From an uncultured Microbacteriaceae bacterium (GTDB taxonomy: Bacteria; Actinomycetota; Actinomycetes; Actinomycetales; Microbacteriaceae), in NCBI GenBank assembly GCA_903940225.1, contig CAJAKC010000007.1:28108-92107 (forward strand): DNA of 64,000 nucleotides, written 5' to 3'. Made by a program: the position numbers and the translations under genes. The stretch's first letter is position 1, and each line of letters begins with the position of its first letter. This document shows positions 54,203-62,207 of the stretch, one piece after another. Under the pieces are notes generated by a model. The model was not told the origin of the DNA. It saw nothing but the letters and a program-made list of their open reading frames with translations, and ran no database searches.

Positions 54203-56554
54203 TTAGAGCGACGCTGAATCGGCGACGATGCCGCGGCGGATGAGCGGAATGGTGGCTCGAGCGATTTCCGCTAGACCGGTAGGTGCAACGTGCGCTATTT
54301 GGTCGAGCGAGTCGATGACTTGCTTTGCCCAGCGAACGAAGTCGCCTCCCGCAAGCGAACATTCCTTGAGCACGTCGTCGAGTCGCTGACCCTTCGCCCA
54401 TCGATGCATTCCCAGGGCCAATCCGTAGGCGAGCGGAGGTGTGACCTCGAGATCTTCACTTTCTTCGGCTGAGTTGATGTCATCCCAAACGTGTTCCATC
54501 GCGGTGGTGATCGCCAAGAAGTCGCCCTTGGGAATTCGCCGCTGCATGTCGACGTCATCGTCGCGTCGCGCTTCGTAGAGGGCTGTTGACAATACGGCGG
54601 CAAGCATCGGCCCGTCAAGGTCATCCCAAAGGCCTCGACGCAGGCATTCGGCGACCAGCAAATCGCGCTCACCGTAAATGCGTTGCAGCGAGACGCCAGC
54701 GGCGGTCAGCGTGTAGTCGTCGTCGGCGGGAATGAGGTAGCCGTTTCGCTCGAGAATGCGGCAGACGCGGTCGAAGATGCTGGCGATTGCGCCGGTCTTG
54801 GAACGGATCTGGTTCGCCATCCGGTCGGTTTGGCTCTGAAGTTTCCAAAACCGTTCCCCCCACCGCGCGTGCTTTTCGCGCTCGGGGCAGGTGTGACAGT
54901 TGTGCTTGCGCAATTGCGCGCGCAAACGCTCAATCTGGTCCGCGCGCTTCTTTTGCACCGCGTGCGGGGTGTGACTGCCCCGATTCGATTTGCCTTCAAG
55001 GTCGGTGATTTCGCGACGAATTCGCGAATACTCTCGGAAGTCCCCGAGATGACAATCCATTGCCTCGGCGTATTGCGTGAGCGAGCTCTGGTTGCCTTTG
55101 ACAGTTTGCGCCATGTCCACCACGGCACTGTCCGCCTGAAATTGGGCGAAAGACCGCTCAAGAATCTCGCGCGCTTCTCCCCTGCCGTATCGGTCAATCA
55201 GGTTGACCGCCATGTTGTACGTCGGGCGAAAACTCGAATACAACGGGTAGGCGCGGCGCGATGCCAACATCCCCAGCGCATGCGGGTTCATGCCGTCGCG
55301 CCAGAGAATGATCGAGTGCCCCTCGACGTCGATGCCCCGACGACCCGCGCGACCCGTCAGTTGTGTGTACTCCCCCGGCGTGATGGCGACGCGAGACTCG
55401 CCGTTGAACTTGTCCAACTTGTCTAAAACGACGCTGTGGGCCGGCATGTTGATTCCCAGAGCAAGCGTTTCGGTCGCAAAGATCAGTTTCACGAGCTTGC
55501 GGCGGAAAAGGTGTTCGACGGTCTCCTTGAACACCGGAATGAGTCCGGCGTGGTGCGCAGCGACACCCGCGAGGAGGGAATCTTCCCACTCGTTGAAACC
55601 CAGTGACGACAGGTCATCGCCTGACAGGTGTGCGGTGCGTTGCTCAATCGCCTCGTGAATCTCGCGCCGCTCCTCGGGAGTTGTCAAAACCGTGTCCGAG
55701 AAGAGTACGTCGCGGACGGCGTTGTCACACCCGATGCGGGAGAAGACGAAATAGATGGCGGGCAGCATCGAGTGTTGCTTGAGCGCTCGAGCGACCTGAA
55801 TCGGGGCGGTTCGGTTGCCGCCACCCTGTCGAAAGCCGCGTCGCCCCTGGTGACCCCTCGACTGACCGCGACCCAAACCCTCGATGTCGCGATGAATGCG
55901 CGGCGGATTCTGAAACTCGCCTCCCGGTTCGAAGAGTTCGTAGAGATCCCCACGAGCATAAACGTGCTGAAACAGGGGAACGGGTCGATCTTCGGACACG
56001 ATGATGTCCGTCTGACCACGCACAACCCCCAGCCACTCGCCGAACTCTTCGGCATTGGAAACGGTCGCGGAAAGGGATACCAGCGTGACGCTTTGCGGGA
56101 GGTGGAGAATGACCTCCTCCCACACCGGTCCGCGAAACTTGTCGGCAAGATAGTGAACCTCGTCCATGATGACAAAGCGGAGGTTCGTCAAGAGGTCGCT
56201 TTGTGCGTAGAGCATGTTGCGCAACACTTCGGTTGTCATGATGACAATGCGGGCGGTCGGGTTGATGCTCGTATCACCCGTCAACAGCCCAACCTGATCG
56301 GGCCCGTACACCGCGACCAGATCCTGAAACTTCTGGTTTGACAGCGCCTTCATCGGCGTGGTGTAAAACGTTTTGTCGTCGAGGTTTTGCTGCCCGAGGT
56401 ACACCGCGAAATCGGCGATTATCGTTTTTCCCGCTCCCGTCGGCGCGGCGACGAGGACACCGTGCCCAGCTTCTAGCGACCGGCAGGATTCGAGTTGGAA
56501 AGGGTCGAGGGGGAACGGCTGTGCGCGGCAGAATTCGTCGAGAACGACGCTCAC
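54203..56554 (-). CDS. helY: Ski2-like DExH-box helicase HelY
   Basis: A 783-residue superfamily 2 helicase, probably acting on RNA. Walker A is AAPTGAGKT near residue 36 and the DExH box is IMDEVHYL near 128. Motif III is VSLSATVSNAEEFGEW, motif VI is QLTGRAGRRGIDVEG near 400. A Gly/Arg/Gln-rich insert near 225-245 breaks the two RecA domains, and the C-terminal part is the DSHCT-type domain. It is shorter than mycobacterial HelY (about 900). The start is GTG 56554, coupled to tatC. Confidence 0.92.
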   Translation of the reverse strand: MSVVLDEFCRAQPFPLDPFQLESCRSLEAGHGVLVAAPTGAGKTIIADFAVYLGQQNLDDKTFYTTPMKALSNQKFQDLVAVYGPDQVGLLTGDTSINPTARIVIMTTEVLRNMLYAQSDLLTNLRFVIMDEVHYLADKFRGPVWEEVILHLPQSVTLVSLSATVSNAEEFGEWLGVVRGQTDIIVSEDRPVPLFQHVYARGDLYELFEPGGEFQNPPRIHRDIEGLGRGQSRGHQGRRGFRQGGGNRTAPIQVARALKQHSMLPAIYFVFSRIGCDNAVRDVLFSDTVLTTPEERREIHEAIEQRTAHLSGDDLSSLGFNEWEDSLLAGVAAHHAGLIPVFKETVEHLFRRKLVKLIFATETLALGINMPAHSVVLDKLDKFNGESRVAITPGEYTQLTGRAGRRGIDVEGHSIILWRDGMNPHALGMLASRRAYPLYSSFRPTYNMAVNLIDRYGRGEAREILERSFAQFQADSAVVDMAQTVKGNQSSLTQYAEAMDCHLGDFREYSRIRREITDLEGKSNRGSHTPHAVQKKRADQIERLRAQLRKHNCHTCPEREKHARWGERFWKLQSQTDRMANQIRSKTGAIASIFDRVCRILERNGYLIPADDDYTLTAAGVSLQRIYGERDLLVAECLRRGLWDDLDGPMLAAVLSTALYEARRDDDVDMQRRIPKGDFLAITTAMEHVWDDINSAEESEDLEVTPPLAYGLALGMHRWAKGQRLDDVLKECSLAGGDFVRWAKQVIDSLDQIAHVAPTGLAEIARATIPLIRRGIVADSASL

Positions 56555-57324
56555 GACAACGCCTCGAGCGCCTTTGCTTCTCGGCGAGCGAGTCGACGGT
56601 CATGGAGAACGGCGATGAACGCCGCGATGAAGTAGAGCGCGATCATGGGGATCGCCAGCAAGAACATCGAGAGGACGTCGGCGGCCGGCGTTGCCAACGC
56701 CGTGAACGTTGTGATGAGGACAATCGCCCAGCGCCACCCCTTGATGATGGCGCGTGCGGAGAGCACACGGGTGAAGTTCAGCAGGACGATGAAGACGGGG
56801 AGGACGAAACCAATCCCGATGGCCAGAATGAACTTGATCGAAAAATCGAGGTAGTACCGGGCGGTCAGCAGGGTCGTCGTTCCGTCCGGTGCGAATCCGG
56901 TCATCAGCTCGACGACGTGCGGGAACACCCACCAGCCAGCCAAACAACCGGCCAAAAAGAGCGGAACGGCGCTGCCCAGGAACCCGAGAATATACGCTTT
57001 CTCGCGCCGCACCAGTGCCGGGGTAACGAACGCCCAAACTTGCCACAACCAGAACGGACTGGTCAGCACGACTCCGACCGTCATCGAAATCGCCAGCTTG
57101 GTGTCGAATGCTTCCGAGATTGAGGTGTAGTTGATTTGTGCGAGTCGATGGCTCGTCGCCGCGACGGAGTCGAGGGGTGCACTCAACGCTGCCCAAACCT
57201 GGTCGGCGAGAAAGAAGCCACCAACAGCCGCGACGGCGACGACTGCCGCGGTGAGAAACAATCTGCGTCGAAACTCGACGAGGTGTTCCCCGAGCGACAT
57301 CCGCCCCTCGGGATTGCGCGCCAT
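56551..57324 (-). CDS. tatC: Sec-independent translocase subunit TatC
   Basis: A 257-residue membrane protein with six segments, the receptor for twin-arginine signal peptides. Family landmarks are MSLGEHLVEFRRRLF at the N-terminus, SPFWLWQVWAFVTPAL near 105 with the adjacent ERKAY-like RREKAYIL, and FGIGFVLPVF-type IGIGFVLPVFIVLL near 170. The stop overlaps helY. tatA lies two bases upstream. Confidence 0.95.
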   Translation of the reverse strand: MARNPEGRMSLGEHLVEFRRRLFLTAAVVAVAAVGGFFLADQVWAALSAPLDSVAATSHRLAQINYTSISEAFDTKLAISMTVGVVLTSPFWLWQVWAFVTPALVRREKAYILGFLGSAVPLFLAGCLAGWWVFPHVVELMTGFAPDGTTTLLTARYYLDFSIKFILAIGIGFVLPVFIVLLNFTRVLSARAIIKGWRWAIVLITTFTALATPAADVLSMFLLAIPMIALYFIAAFIAVLHDRRLARREAKALEALS

Positions 57325-57326
57325 TG

Positions 57327-57506
57327 TTACTTGGCGGGCTTGTCAGTCGAGTCGTCGTCCGTTTGGTCGGACTTCATCTCGGAGCGGAAAATCTTGAGCG
57401 ACTGTCCGAGGCTCTTGGCGAGGCCGGGCAACTTGGGAGCGCCGAACACCAGCAGGATGACGACGAGCAGGATGAGAAAGTGCCATCCGTTGAGGTTCCC
57501 GAGCAT
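57327..57506 (-). CDS. tatA: Sec-independent translocase subunit TatA
   Basis: A 59-residue protein with one N-terminal membrane segment (GWHFLILLVVILLVFGAPKL), the FGAPKLP hinge, an amphipathic helix (LAKSLGQSLKIFRSEMK) and an acidic end DDDSTDKPAK. These are the defining features of TatA, which forms the translocation pore with TatC. ATG 57506 follows AAGGAG. The small size is near the lower limit for TatA. Confidence 0.93.
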   Translation of the reverse strand: MLGNLNGWHFLILLVVILLVFGAPKLPGLAKSLGQSLKIFRSEMKSDQTDDDSTDKPAK

Positions 57507-57547
57507 GGTGGACTCCTTTGGTTTCGTTCGCGCTAAGTCTACGAGAT

Positions 57548-58534
57548 TTAGACCGAAGCGCGGTACGCCGACAGTGCGTCACGCGCAAAATCCGCGACCG
57601 TTTTGCGAACCTCGCTCGGGCCGGTGATTCGCGCAACACCGGACAGCACCGCGATCATGCGAATCGCGCTAGCCGAGTGAGTGAAGGGAATCGTCACTGT
57701 TTCGCGCTCCCCCGACTTGTCGGGCTTGTCGCCGGGTTGGCGGTAAGCCGCGATCAGTGGCGCCGCGGCGGAGTCGATCACGACGGTGACGTGCAGGTCG
57801 TCCTCGTGAGCATGAAACAGCGACCCAGACAGTGCCAGGGTGTCGATCGCGCGCGGTTCGACCGACTCGTCGGTGATGTCGAGGCGTTCAATCGAGTCAA
57901 GGTTGAAGGTGCGCATACCGTCACGCGTGAGACACCAGCCCGACAGGTACCGCTGACCGTTTTCGACATCTTGTCGGTATGGCTCCACGGTTCGTTCGGT
58001 TCGCTCTCCCTTGTTGTCTGTGTAGGTGAACCGCACGCACACACCCTTGTCTATCGCGTCCTGAATTGCGCTCGCTGTCGGATTATTCGTGTCGATCGCA
58101 ACAGCGAACACGTCGGTCGGATGGGTGCCGTCGTCACCGCGCAACTTGTCGATGAGCGTGTCAAATTCGGGCAAGCGTCGGTAGTGCGGGTGCGCCTTGA
58201 GCAGTTCGAGTCCGGCGAGGAACATCGCTTTTTGGCGTCCACCGAACGGTGCGGGGACCTGGAGAGCCTCGGCCACCGTGAGAATGACCGTTTTGTCGTC
58301 ATCCCATGAGTCCCAATCGATATTGAAGAGCTCGGTGTCGAAGTTGAGCCGCGCCTCGTTTGCGCCGCCGTCGCACGCAATGGCGATGATGGCGTCGCTG
58401 ACGCGTTGTTCGGGAACGCCAAATCGTTCGGCGATTTCCGTCACGTTCGTCACACCGCGTGCCAGCACGAACGGAACGATTGCGAGAAAGAGGTTGAGGC
58501 GATCGCGTGCACTGTCTCCCGGTGGCCTAGGCAT
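57548..58534 (-). CDS. pafC: WYL-domain regulator PafC
   Basis: A 328-residue partner of PafB. The N-terminal winged helix-turn-helix is RDRLNLFLAIVPFVLARGVT, then EIAERFGVPEQRVSDAI, followed by a WYL domain from about 165 (VRFTYTDNKGERTERTVEPY and YLSGWCLTRDGMRTFNLDSI) and a WCX end. PafBC activates the RecA-independent DNA damage response in mycobacteria on binding single-stranded DNA. ATG 58534 overlaps the pafB stop by 8 bases. The frame extends further upstream within pafB but without homology. Confidence 0.9.
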   Translation of the reverse strand: MPRPPGDSARDRLNLFLAIVPFVLARGVTNVTEIAERFGVPEQRVSDAIIAIACDGGANEARLNFDTELFNIDWDSWDDDKTVILTVAEALQVPAPFGGRQKAMFLAGLELLKAHPHYRRLPEFDTLIDKLRGDDGTHPTDVFAVAIDTNNPTASAIQDAIDKGVCVRFTYTDNKGERTERTVEPYRQDVENGQRYLSGWCLTRDGMRTFNLDSIERLDITDESVEPRAIDTLALSGSLFHAHEDDLHVTVVIDSAAAPLIAAYRQPGDKPDKSGERETVTIPFTHSASAIRMIAVLSGVARITGPSEVRKTVADFARDALSAYRASV

Positions 58535-59492
58535 GGTCGGCCACCACTCGCTCGAGTCGCGCGATGACCCCGTCGCGCAGGGACTGTGGTTCGAGGGCAA
58601 TCGCTTCGGCACCGTATTCGCACAATTCGTCCGCAAAGACCGCTTCGTCCAGATAGTGAACCGTGTAGATGTCACCGTCGATGGCGGTACCTTCACGGTT
58701 TGCCAGTGCCACGGCCGCTTTGGTATTGGGCATGACACGAATGGTGGCCGTCAGTGACTGCCACAGTTCCGTCAGGTGTTGTGCGAAGTTTGTGCCTGCT
58801 CGAGGCTCCGGCGTGCGCAGGGCTGGCCCTGTTTTGACAACCTTGCCGACAATCCGACGGAGGAGGAACGTTCGTTCAGCATCGCGGTCGTGATCGAAGG
58901 CCAGAAGATGCCATCGACCGTCATAAATGGCCAGAGCGAGCGGTGAAACGCGACGCAGTTCGGGTTTCACTTGCCCCGGCTTGAGATAGGGAAACGCAAG
59001 GTCACTTCCACCAATGAGTGCATCCGCGACGACAGGGTAGGCAACATCTCGAGTGTCGATTCGGGGCGCATACGCTACGAGTTCAGGGTTCGCATCGACG
59101 TCGGCCGCAAGTAAACGCATCTTTGCTTCGCGGGCGTCGTTGGAGTGCGCGCTTTCCCGCCAGACTGCGCTCGCGGCGGTGAGGAGTGAAATTTCTGCGG
59201 GTGAGAACGTCAACGCTTCGTAATCGGACTCGGAAATCGAGTAGACGGCGTCCGCGGGGTTCTCGGGTTCGCTCGTCGTGAGTGGAATCCCCATCGACTT
59301 CAGTTCGTCTTTGTCGCGATCAAACTTCTTGTTGAGCGCGTCCGTCTGGCCTTTGGTGAGGTAATCCTCGCGGTATCCGCGCACGGTCTCAAAGATTTCT
59401 TGCTTCGACATTCCGCGTCGCGACGGGACCAACGCCAACAACAGGCAGAGCAGGCGTTCTTCCGCCGGCACGCTGTTATCGATGAGAGTCAC
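58527..59492 (-). CDS. pafB: WYL-domain regulator PafB
   Basis: A 321-residue regulator with an N-terminal helix-turn-helix (RLLCLLLALVPSRRGMSKQEI), a WYL domain near 165-225 (LAIYDGRWHLLAFDHDRDAERTF motif region) and a WCX domain. It acts with PafC as a DNA damage regulator. The usual neighbours pafA, pup, dop and the proteasome genes are missing from the locus. The start is GTG 59492 with a leaderless promoter. Confidence 0.9.
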   Translation of the reverse strand: MTLIDNSVPAEERLLCLLLALVPSRRGMSKQEIFETVRGYREDYLTKGQTDALNKKFDRDKDELKSMGIPLTTSEPENPADAVYSISESDYEALTFSPAEISLLTAASAVWRESAHSNDAREAKMRLLAADVDANPELVAYAPRIDTRDVAYPVVADALIGGSDLAFPYLKPGQVKPELRRVSPLALAIYDGRWHLLAFDHDRDAERTFLLRRIVGKVVKTGPALRTPEPRAGTNFAQHLTELWQSLTATIRVMPNTKAAVALANREGTAIDGDIYTVHYLDEAVFADELCEYGAEAIALEPQSLRDGVIARLERVVADHA

Positions 59493-59498
59493 ACGCTC

Positions 59499-59504
59499 AC
59501 TCTA
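59499..59504 (-). promoter_or_regulatory. -10 box (TAGAGT) of a leaderless transcript
   Basis: On the minus strand TAGAGT is followed by GAGCGT and GTG 59492, with no ribosome binding site. It would drive pafBC and perhaps tatAC-helY. Confidence 0.55.
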
Positions 59505-59549
59505 ATTGCCTCGGTCGCAGCACGCGGGACATTTCCTCGACGGCGAAAA

Positions 59550-60503
59550 CTATTGAACGCCCAGAATGTCAATGACGAAAATCATGGTTGAGCCGACGGG
59601 AATCGATGGCGGCGCTTGGCCGATCGGGTACCCCTGTGCCGGCGGGATAACGACAATCACGCGCGAGCCGACGGTTTGCCCAATCAGTGCCTGTGCGAAG
59701 CCGGGAACGACGCCGACACCGTTGTTTTTTGTGAAGTCCTGGGCAACCAGATTCGCGGGTTGGTCTTCTTCCCACGTGCTGTCAAAAACGCTCGCACCCC
59801 ACAAAACACCGGTGTAATGCGCGACGACGGTTTGCCCTTCCGAAACGACGGCACCGTCACCCTTGGTCAAGGTCGAGATTCGCAATTCAGCAGGAGCGGC
59901 GGAGTTGGGAACGGCAATTCCGGGCCGACCCGACGGGTCGGAGGTGACTGCGGGCATTCCGTCTTGTGCGAACTGCGGCAAACCGCTTGACCGACCGGGG
60001 TACACCGCGACGATATCGAAGACAACCGCGACCGTGTCCGTGGGAAGAAGATCGGCGCCGCTCACCGGGCCGAAGATGTCGCCAACGGTGCCGGTCAACG
60101 CAACGCGTGAACCCGCTCGCTGACACACGAGTGCGTCCGTCAACAGCCTGCCGTCGGACAAGACGTGCGCCCGCTCCGTTTCGCCCCGAGTGTAGGAGGT
60201 CGCCGTCAATTCGGTGAGGTCGTCACCGTGAACGACGACGGCGTCGAAGTCAACATAGTCACCCGTGGTGACACGAGAACCAGTCCCCTCGTGAATGACG
60301 GCTACTGCAGCACTGCGTGAGACGAGTGGCAGGGGAAAGTCAACGGTTGGTTTGGTCCCCAAGGCTCCGGGAGCGGTGACGAAAGCGGCGCTTCCTTCCG
60401 GAAAAGCCGAATCACACGACGACGACGTGGCACATCCGGCAAGGCCGACGGATACGACAACCGCGGTGGACACAACGGCGACGACTCGAGCTATGGATCG
60501 CAC
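59550..60503 (-). CDS. FKBP-type peptidyl-prolyl isomerase lipoprotein
   Basis: A 317-residue secreted foldase. A signal peptide ends in the lipobox VGLAGC, with the lipidated cysteine near residue 23. Two FKBP-like modules follow. The first (about 65-170) is degenerate. The second (about 205-317) is canonical, with VVAHYTGVLWGASVFDSTW, VVPGFAQALIGQTVGSRV and IPPAQGYPIGQAPPSIP. GTG 60503 follows AGAGG at 5 nt; the longer frame upstream is not convincing. It sits between trmI and pafB. Confidence 0.9.
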   Translation of the reverse strand: MRSIARVVAVVSTAVVVSVGLAGCATSSSCDSAFPEGSAAFVTAPGALGTKPTVDFPLPLVSRSAAVAVIHEGTGSRVTTGDYVDFDAVVVHGDDLTELTATSYTRGETERAHVLSDGRLLTDALVCQRAGSRVALTGTVGDIFGPVSGADLLPTDTVAVVFDIVAVYPGRSSGLPQFAQDGMPAVTSDPSGRPGIAVPNSAAPAELRISTLTKGDGAVVSEGQTVVAHYTGVLWGASVFDSTWEEDQPANLVAQDFTKNNGVGVVPGFAQALIGQTVGSRVIVVIPPAQGYPIGQAPPSIPVGSTMIFVIDILGVQ

Positions 60504-60528
60504 GGAAACCTCTTTCGACGTCACAAGT

Positions 60529-61503
60529 CTATTCGTCGCCCGCGGCGGCGATGTCGCGATTCGACAGCGCTTCACGGGTCGCTTTGCGAAGTCGTTTGGC
60601 GGATGACTCCCGTTGCCCGATCGCTCCCGGTGTCCACGCCTCGATGTCCGCGTCCTCGAATTCCGGTTTGTTGCGACGGGTGCGCGGCGGGACGGTACCG
60701 TCGGTCAATCGACGAGCCGTGATGAGGAAGCCGGTGTGTGCGACCATGCGGTGATCGGGGCGAACGGCAAGTCCGTCGACGTGCCAACCGCGAACGAGCG
60801 TCTCGAATTGTTCGATGTTGGTGAAACCGGTGTGTTGGCGCAGCGCTTCTACCGTGCGCGACATTTGGGTGACGGTGGCAACGTAACTAACGACGACACC
60901 GCCGGCGACGAGGGCGTCAGCCACGACGTCGACGCACTCCCAGGGGGCCAACATGTCGAGTACGACACGGTCAACCTCCCCCGCGGCAAATGTTTTCGGC
61001 AATTCATCAACAAGGTCTCCGATGCGCAGAGCGTGCGTTGCAGGAGTCTCACCGAAGAAACTGGCGATGTTTGCTTGTGCAATCTCGGCAAACTCCGCGC
61101 GTCGTTCAAAGCTCGTGACGGAGCCGGACTCCCCCACAGCACGAAGTAGCGAGAGCGTGAGCGCGCCAGAACCGATGCCGGCCTCGACGACGACAGCGCC
61201 GGGGAAAATGTCGCCGAACGTGACGATCTGAGCGGCGTCTTTCGGATAGACGATGGCCGCGCCGCGCGGCATCGACATCGCAAAATCGTCGAGCAGTGGA
61301 CGAAACGCAAGATATTCAACGCCGTGTGAGTTGACCACGACTGACCCCTCGGGAACGTCGATGAGCGTTTCGTGCGGCAAAACCCCCTTGTGCGAGTGGC
61401 TTTCGCCACCGGGAGTGAGGGACACCGTGACGTGTCGACCCTTGTTGTCGGTCAATTGCACCCGGTCGCCCCACTGGAACGGTCCGCGATGGGTGCGCGT
61501 CAT
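60529..61503 (-). CDS. trmI: tRNA (adenine-58-N1)-methyltransferase TrmI
   Basis: A 324-residue SAM-dependent methyltransferase that forms m1A58 in tRNA. An N-terminal small beta domain (GPFQWGDRVQLTDNKGRHV) precedes the Rossmann domain with VVEAGIGSGALTLSLLRAVG near 108 and DRVVLDMLAPWE near 180. The C-terminus is basic and longer than in mycobacterial relatives (about residues 275-324). In actinobacteria this gene normally flanks the Mpa/ARC-dop-pup locus. The start overlaps the HAD gene stop as ATGA. Confidence 0.93.
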   Translation of the reverse strand: MTRTHRGPFQWGDRVQLTDNKGRHVTVSLTPGGESHSHKGVLPHETLIDVPEGSVVVNSHGVEYLAFRPLLDDFAMSMPRGAAIVYPKDAAQIVTFGDIFPGAVVVEAGIGSGALTLSLLRAVGESGSVTSFERRAEFAEIAQANIASFFGETPATHALRIGDLVDELPKTFAAGEVDRVVLDMLAPWECVDVVADALVAGGVVVSYVATVTQMSRTVEALRQHTGFTNIEQFETLVRGWHVDGLAVRPDHRMVAHTGFLITARRLTDGTVPPRTRRNKPEFEDADIEAWTPGAIGQRESSAKRLRKATREALSNRDIAAAGDE

Positions 61504-62156
61504 TGACGGGCCCCGAACACCTCGGCAATGTGCGAGGCGTCACGCCCGACGAGCGAGTGCCACAGGGTGTACTCGGGGCTCTCGGGCAACGCAATGTGCA
61601 GGGGAACAGCAATTGTTGCGCAACCGGCCGCAACGGCGGACTGTGCACCGGGACCAGAATCTTCCAGCGCAACACACTCGTGAGCGGAGGCACCGACCGC
61701 AGCAGCGCCCAGCTGGTAGGGCTCCGGGTGGGGTTTGGGGTGCGTCACGGCGTCGCCGGTGATGAGGTCTTCGAATACGCCCAGCACATCGGCGATGGCC
61801 AAAGCCGACGATCGGTACGACATCGTCACCATGACCTGCGGAATTCCCGCCTCGCGAATGCTCTCGATCAGCTCGCGGGCACCCGGTCGCCACGGAATCT
61901 CGCGGTCAACCATTTCGTTCACCTCGGCCACCATCTGGTCGACGATGTCATCGATGGGCATGTCCACCCCACGACGGTTGAGAAAAGCCGCGGCGTTCAG
62001 CAACCCACTCCCCACAAGCGAAAGCCCGTCCGCCTCGGACCACTCGCCACCGAACGATTCGACGAGCCGCCGCTCCGAGATGAGCCAATAGGGTTCCGAG
62101 TCGATAATCGTGCCATCAAGGTCCCACAACACGGCTTTTGGATAAACGACGGTCAC
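61500..62156 (-). CDS. HAD-family phosphatase
   Basis: A 218-residue hydrolase of the haloacid dehalogenase superfamily. Motif I is WDLDGTIIDSEP near residues 11-22 with the nucleophile Asp, motif II is VTMSYRSS near 109, and motif III/IV is GDAVTHPKPHPEPY then ALEDSGPGAQSAVAAG. A helical cap is inserted after motif I, so it is a subfamily I, beta-phosphoglucomutase-like phosphatase. Its substrate is unknown. The start is GTG 62156 and it is coupled to trmI. Confidence 0.9.
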   Translation of the reverse strand: MTVVYPKAVLWDLDGTIIDSEPYWLISERRLVESFGGEWSEADGLSLVGSGLLNAAAFLNRRGVDMPIDDIVDQMVAEVNEMVDREIPWRPGARELIESIREAGIPQVMVTMSYRSSALAIADVLGVFEDLITGDAVTHPKPHPEPYQLGAAAVGASAHECVALEDSGPGAQSAVAAGCATIAVPLHIALPESPEYTLWHSLVGRDASHIAEVFGARQ

Positions 62157-62163
62157 GTGAGTG

Positions 62164-62169
62164 AGTCTA
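62164..62169 (-). promoter_or_regulatory. -10 box (TAGACT) of a leaderless transcript
   Basis: On the minus strand TAGACT is followed by 7 nt and GTG 62156, with no ribosome binding site. Confidence 0.5.
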
Positions 62170-62207
62170 CGGGCGGATATTGTGGGAATTGAACAGGAAG
62201 GGAGTCG

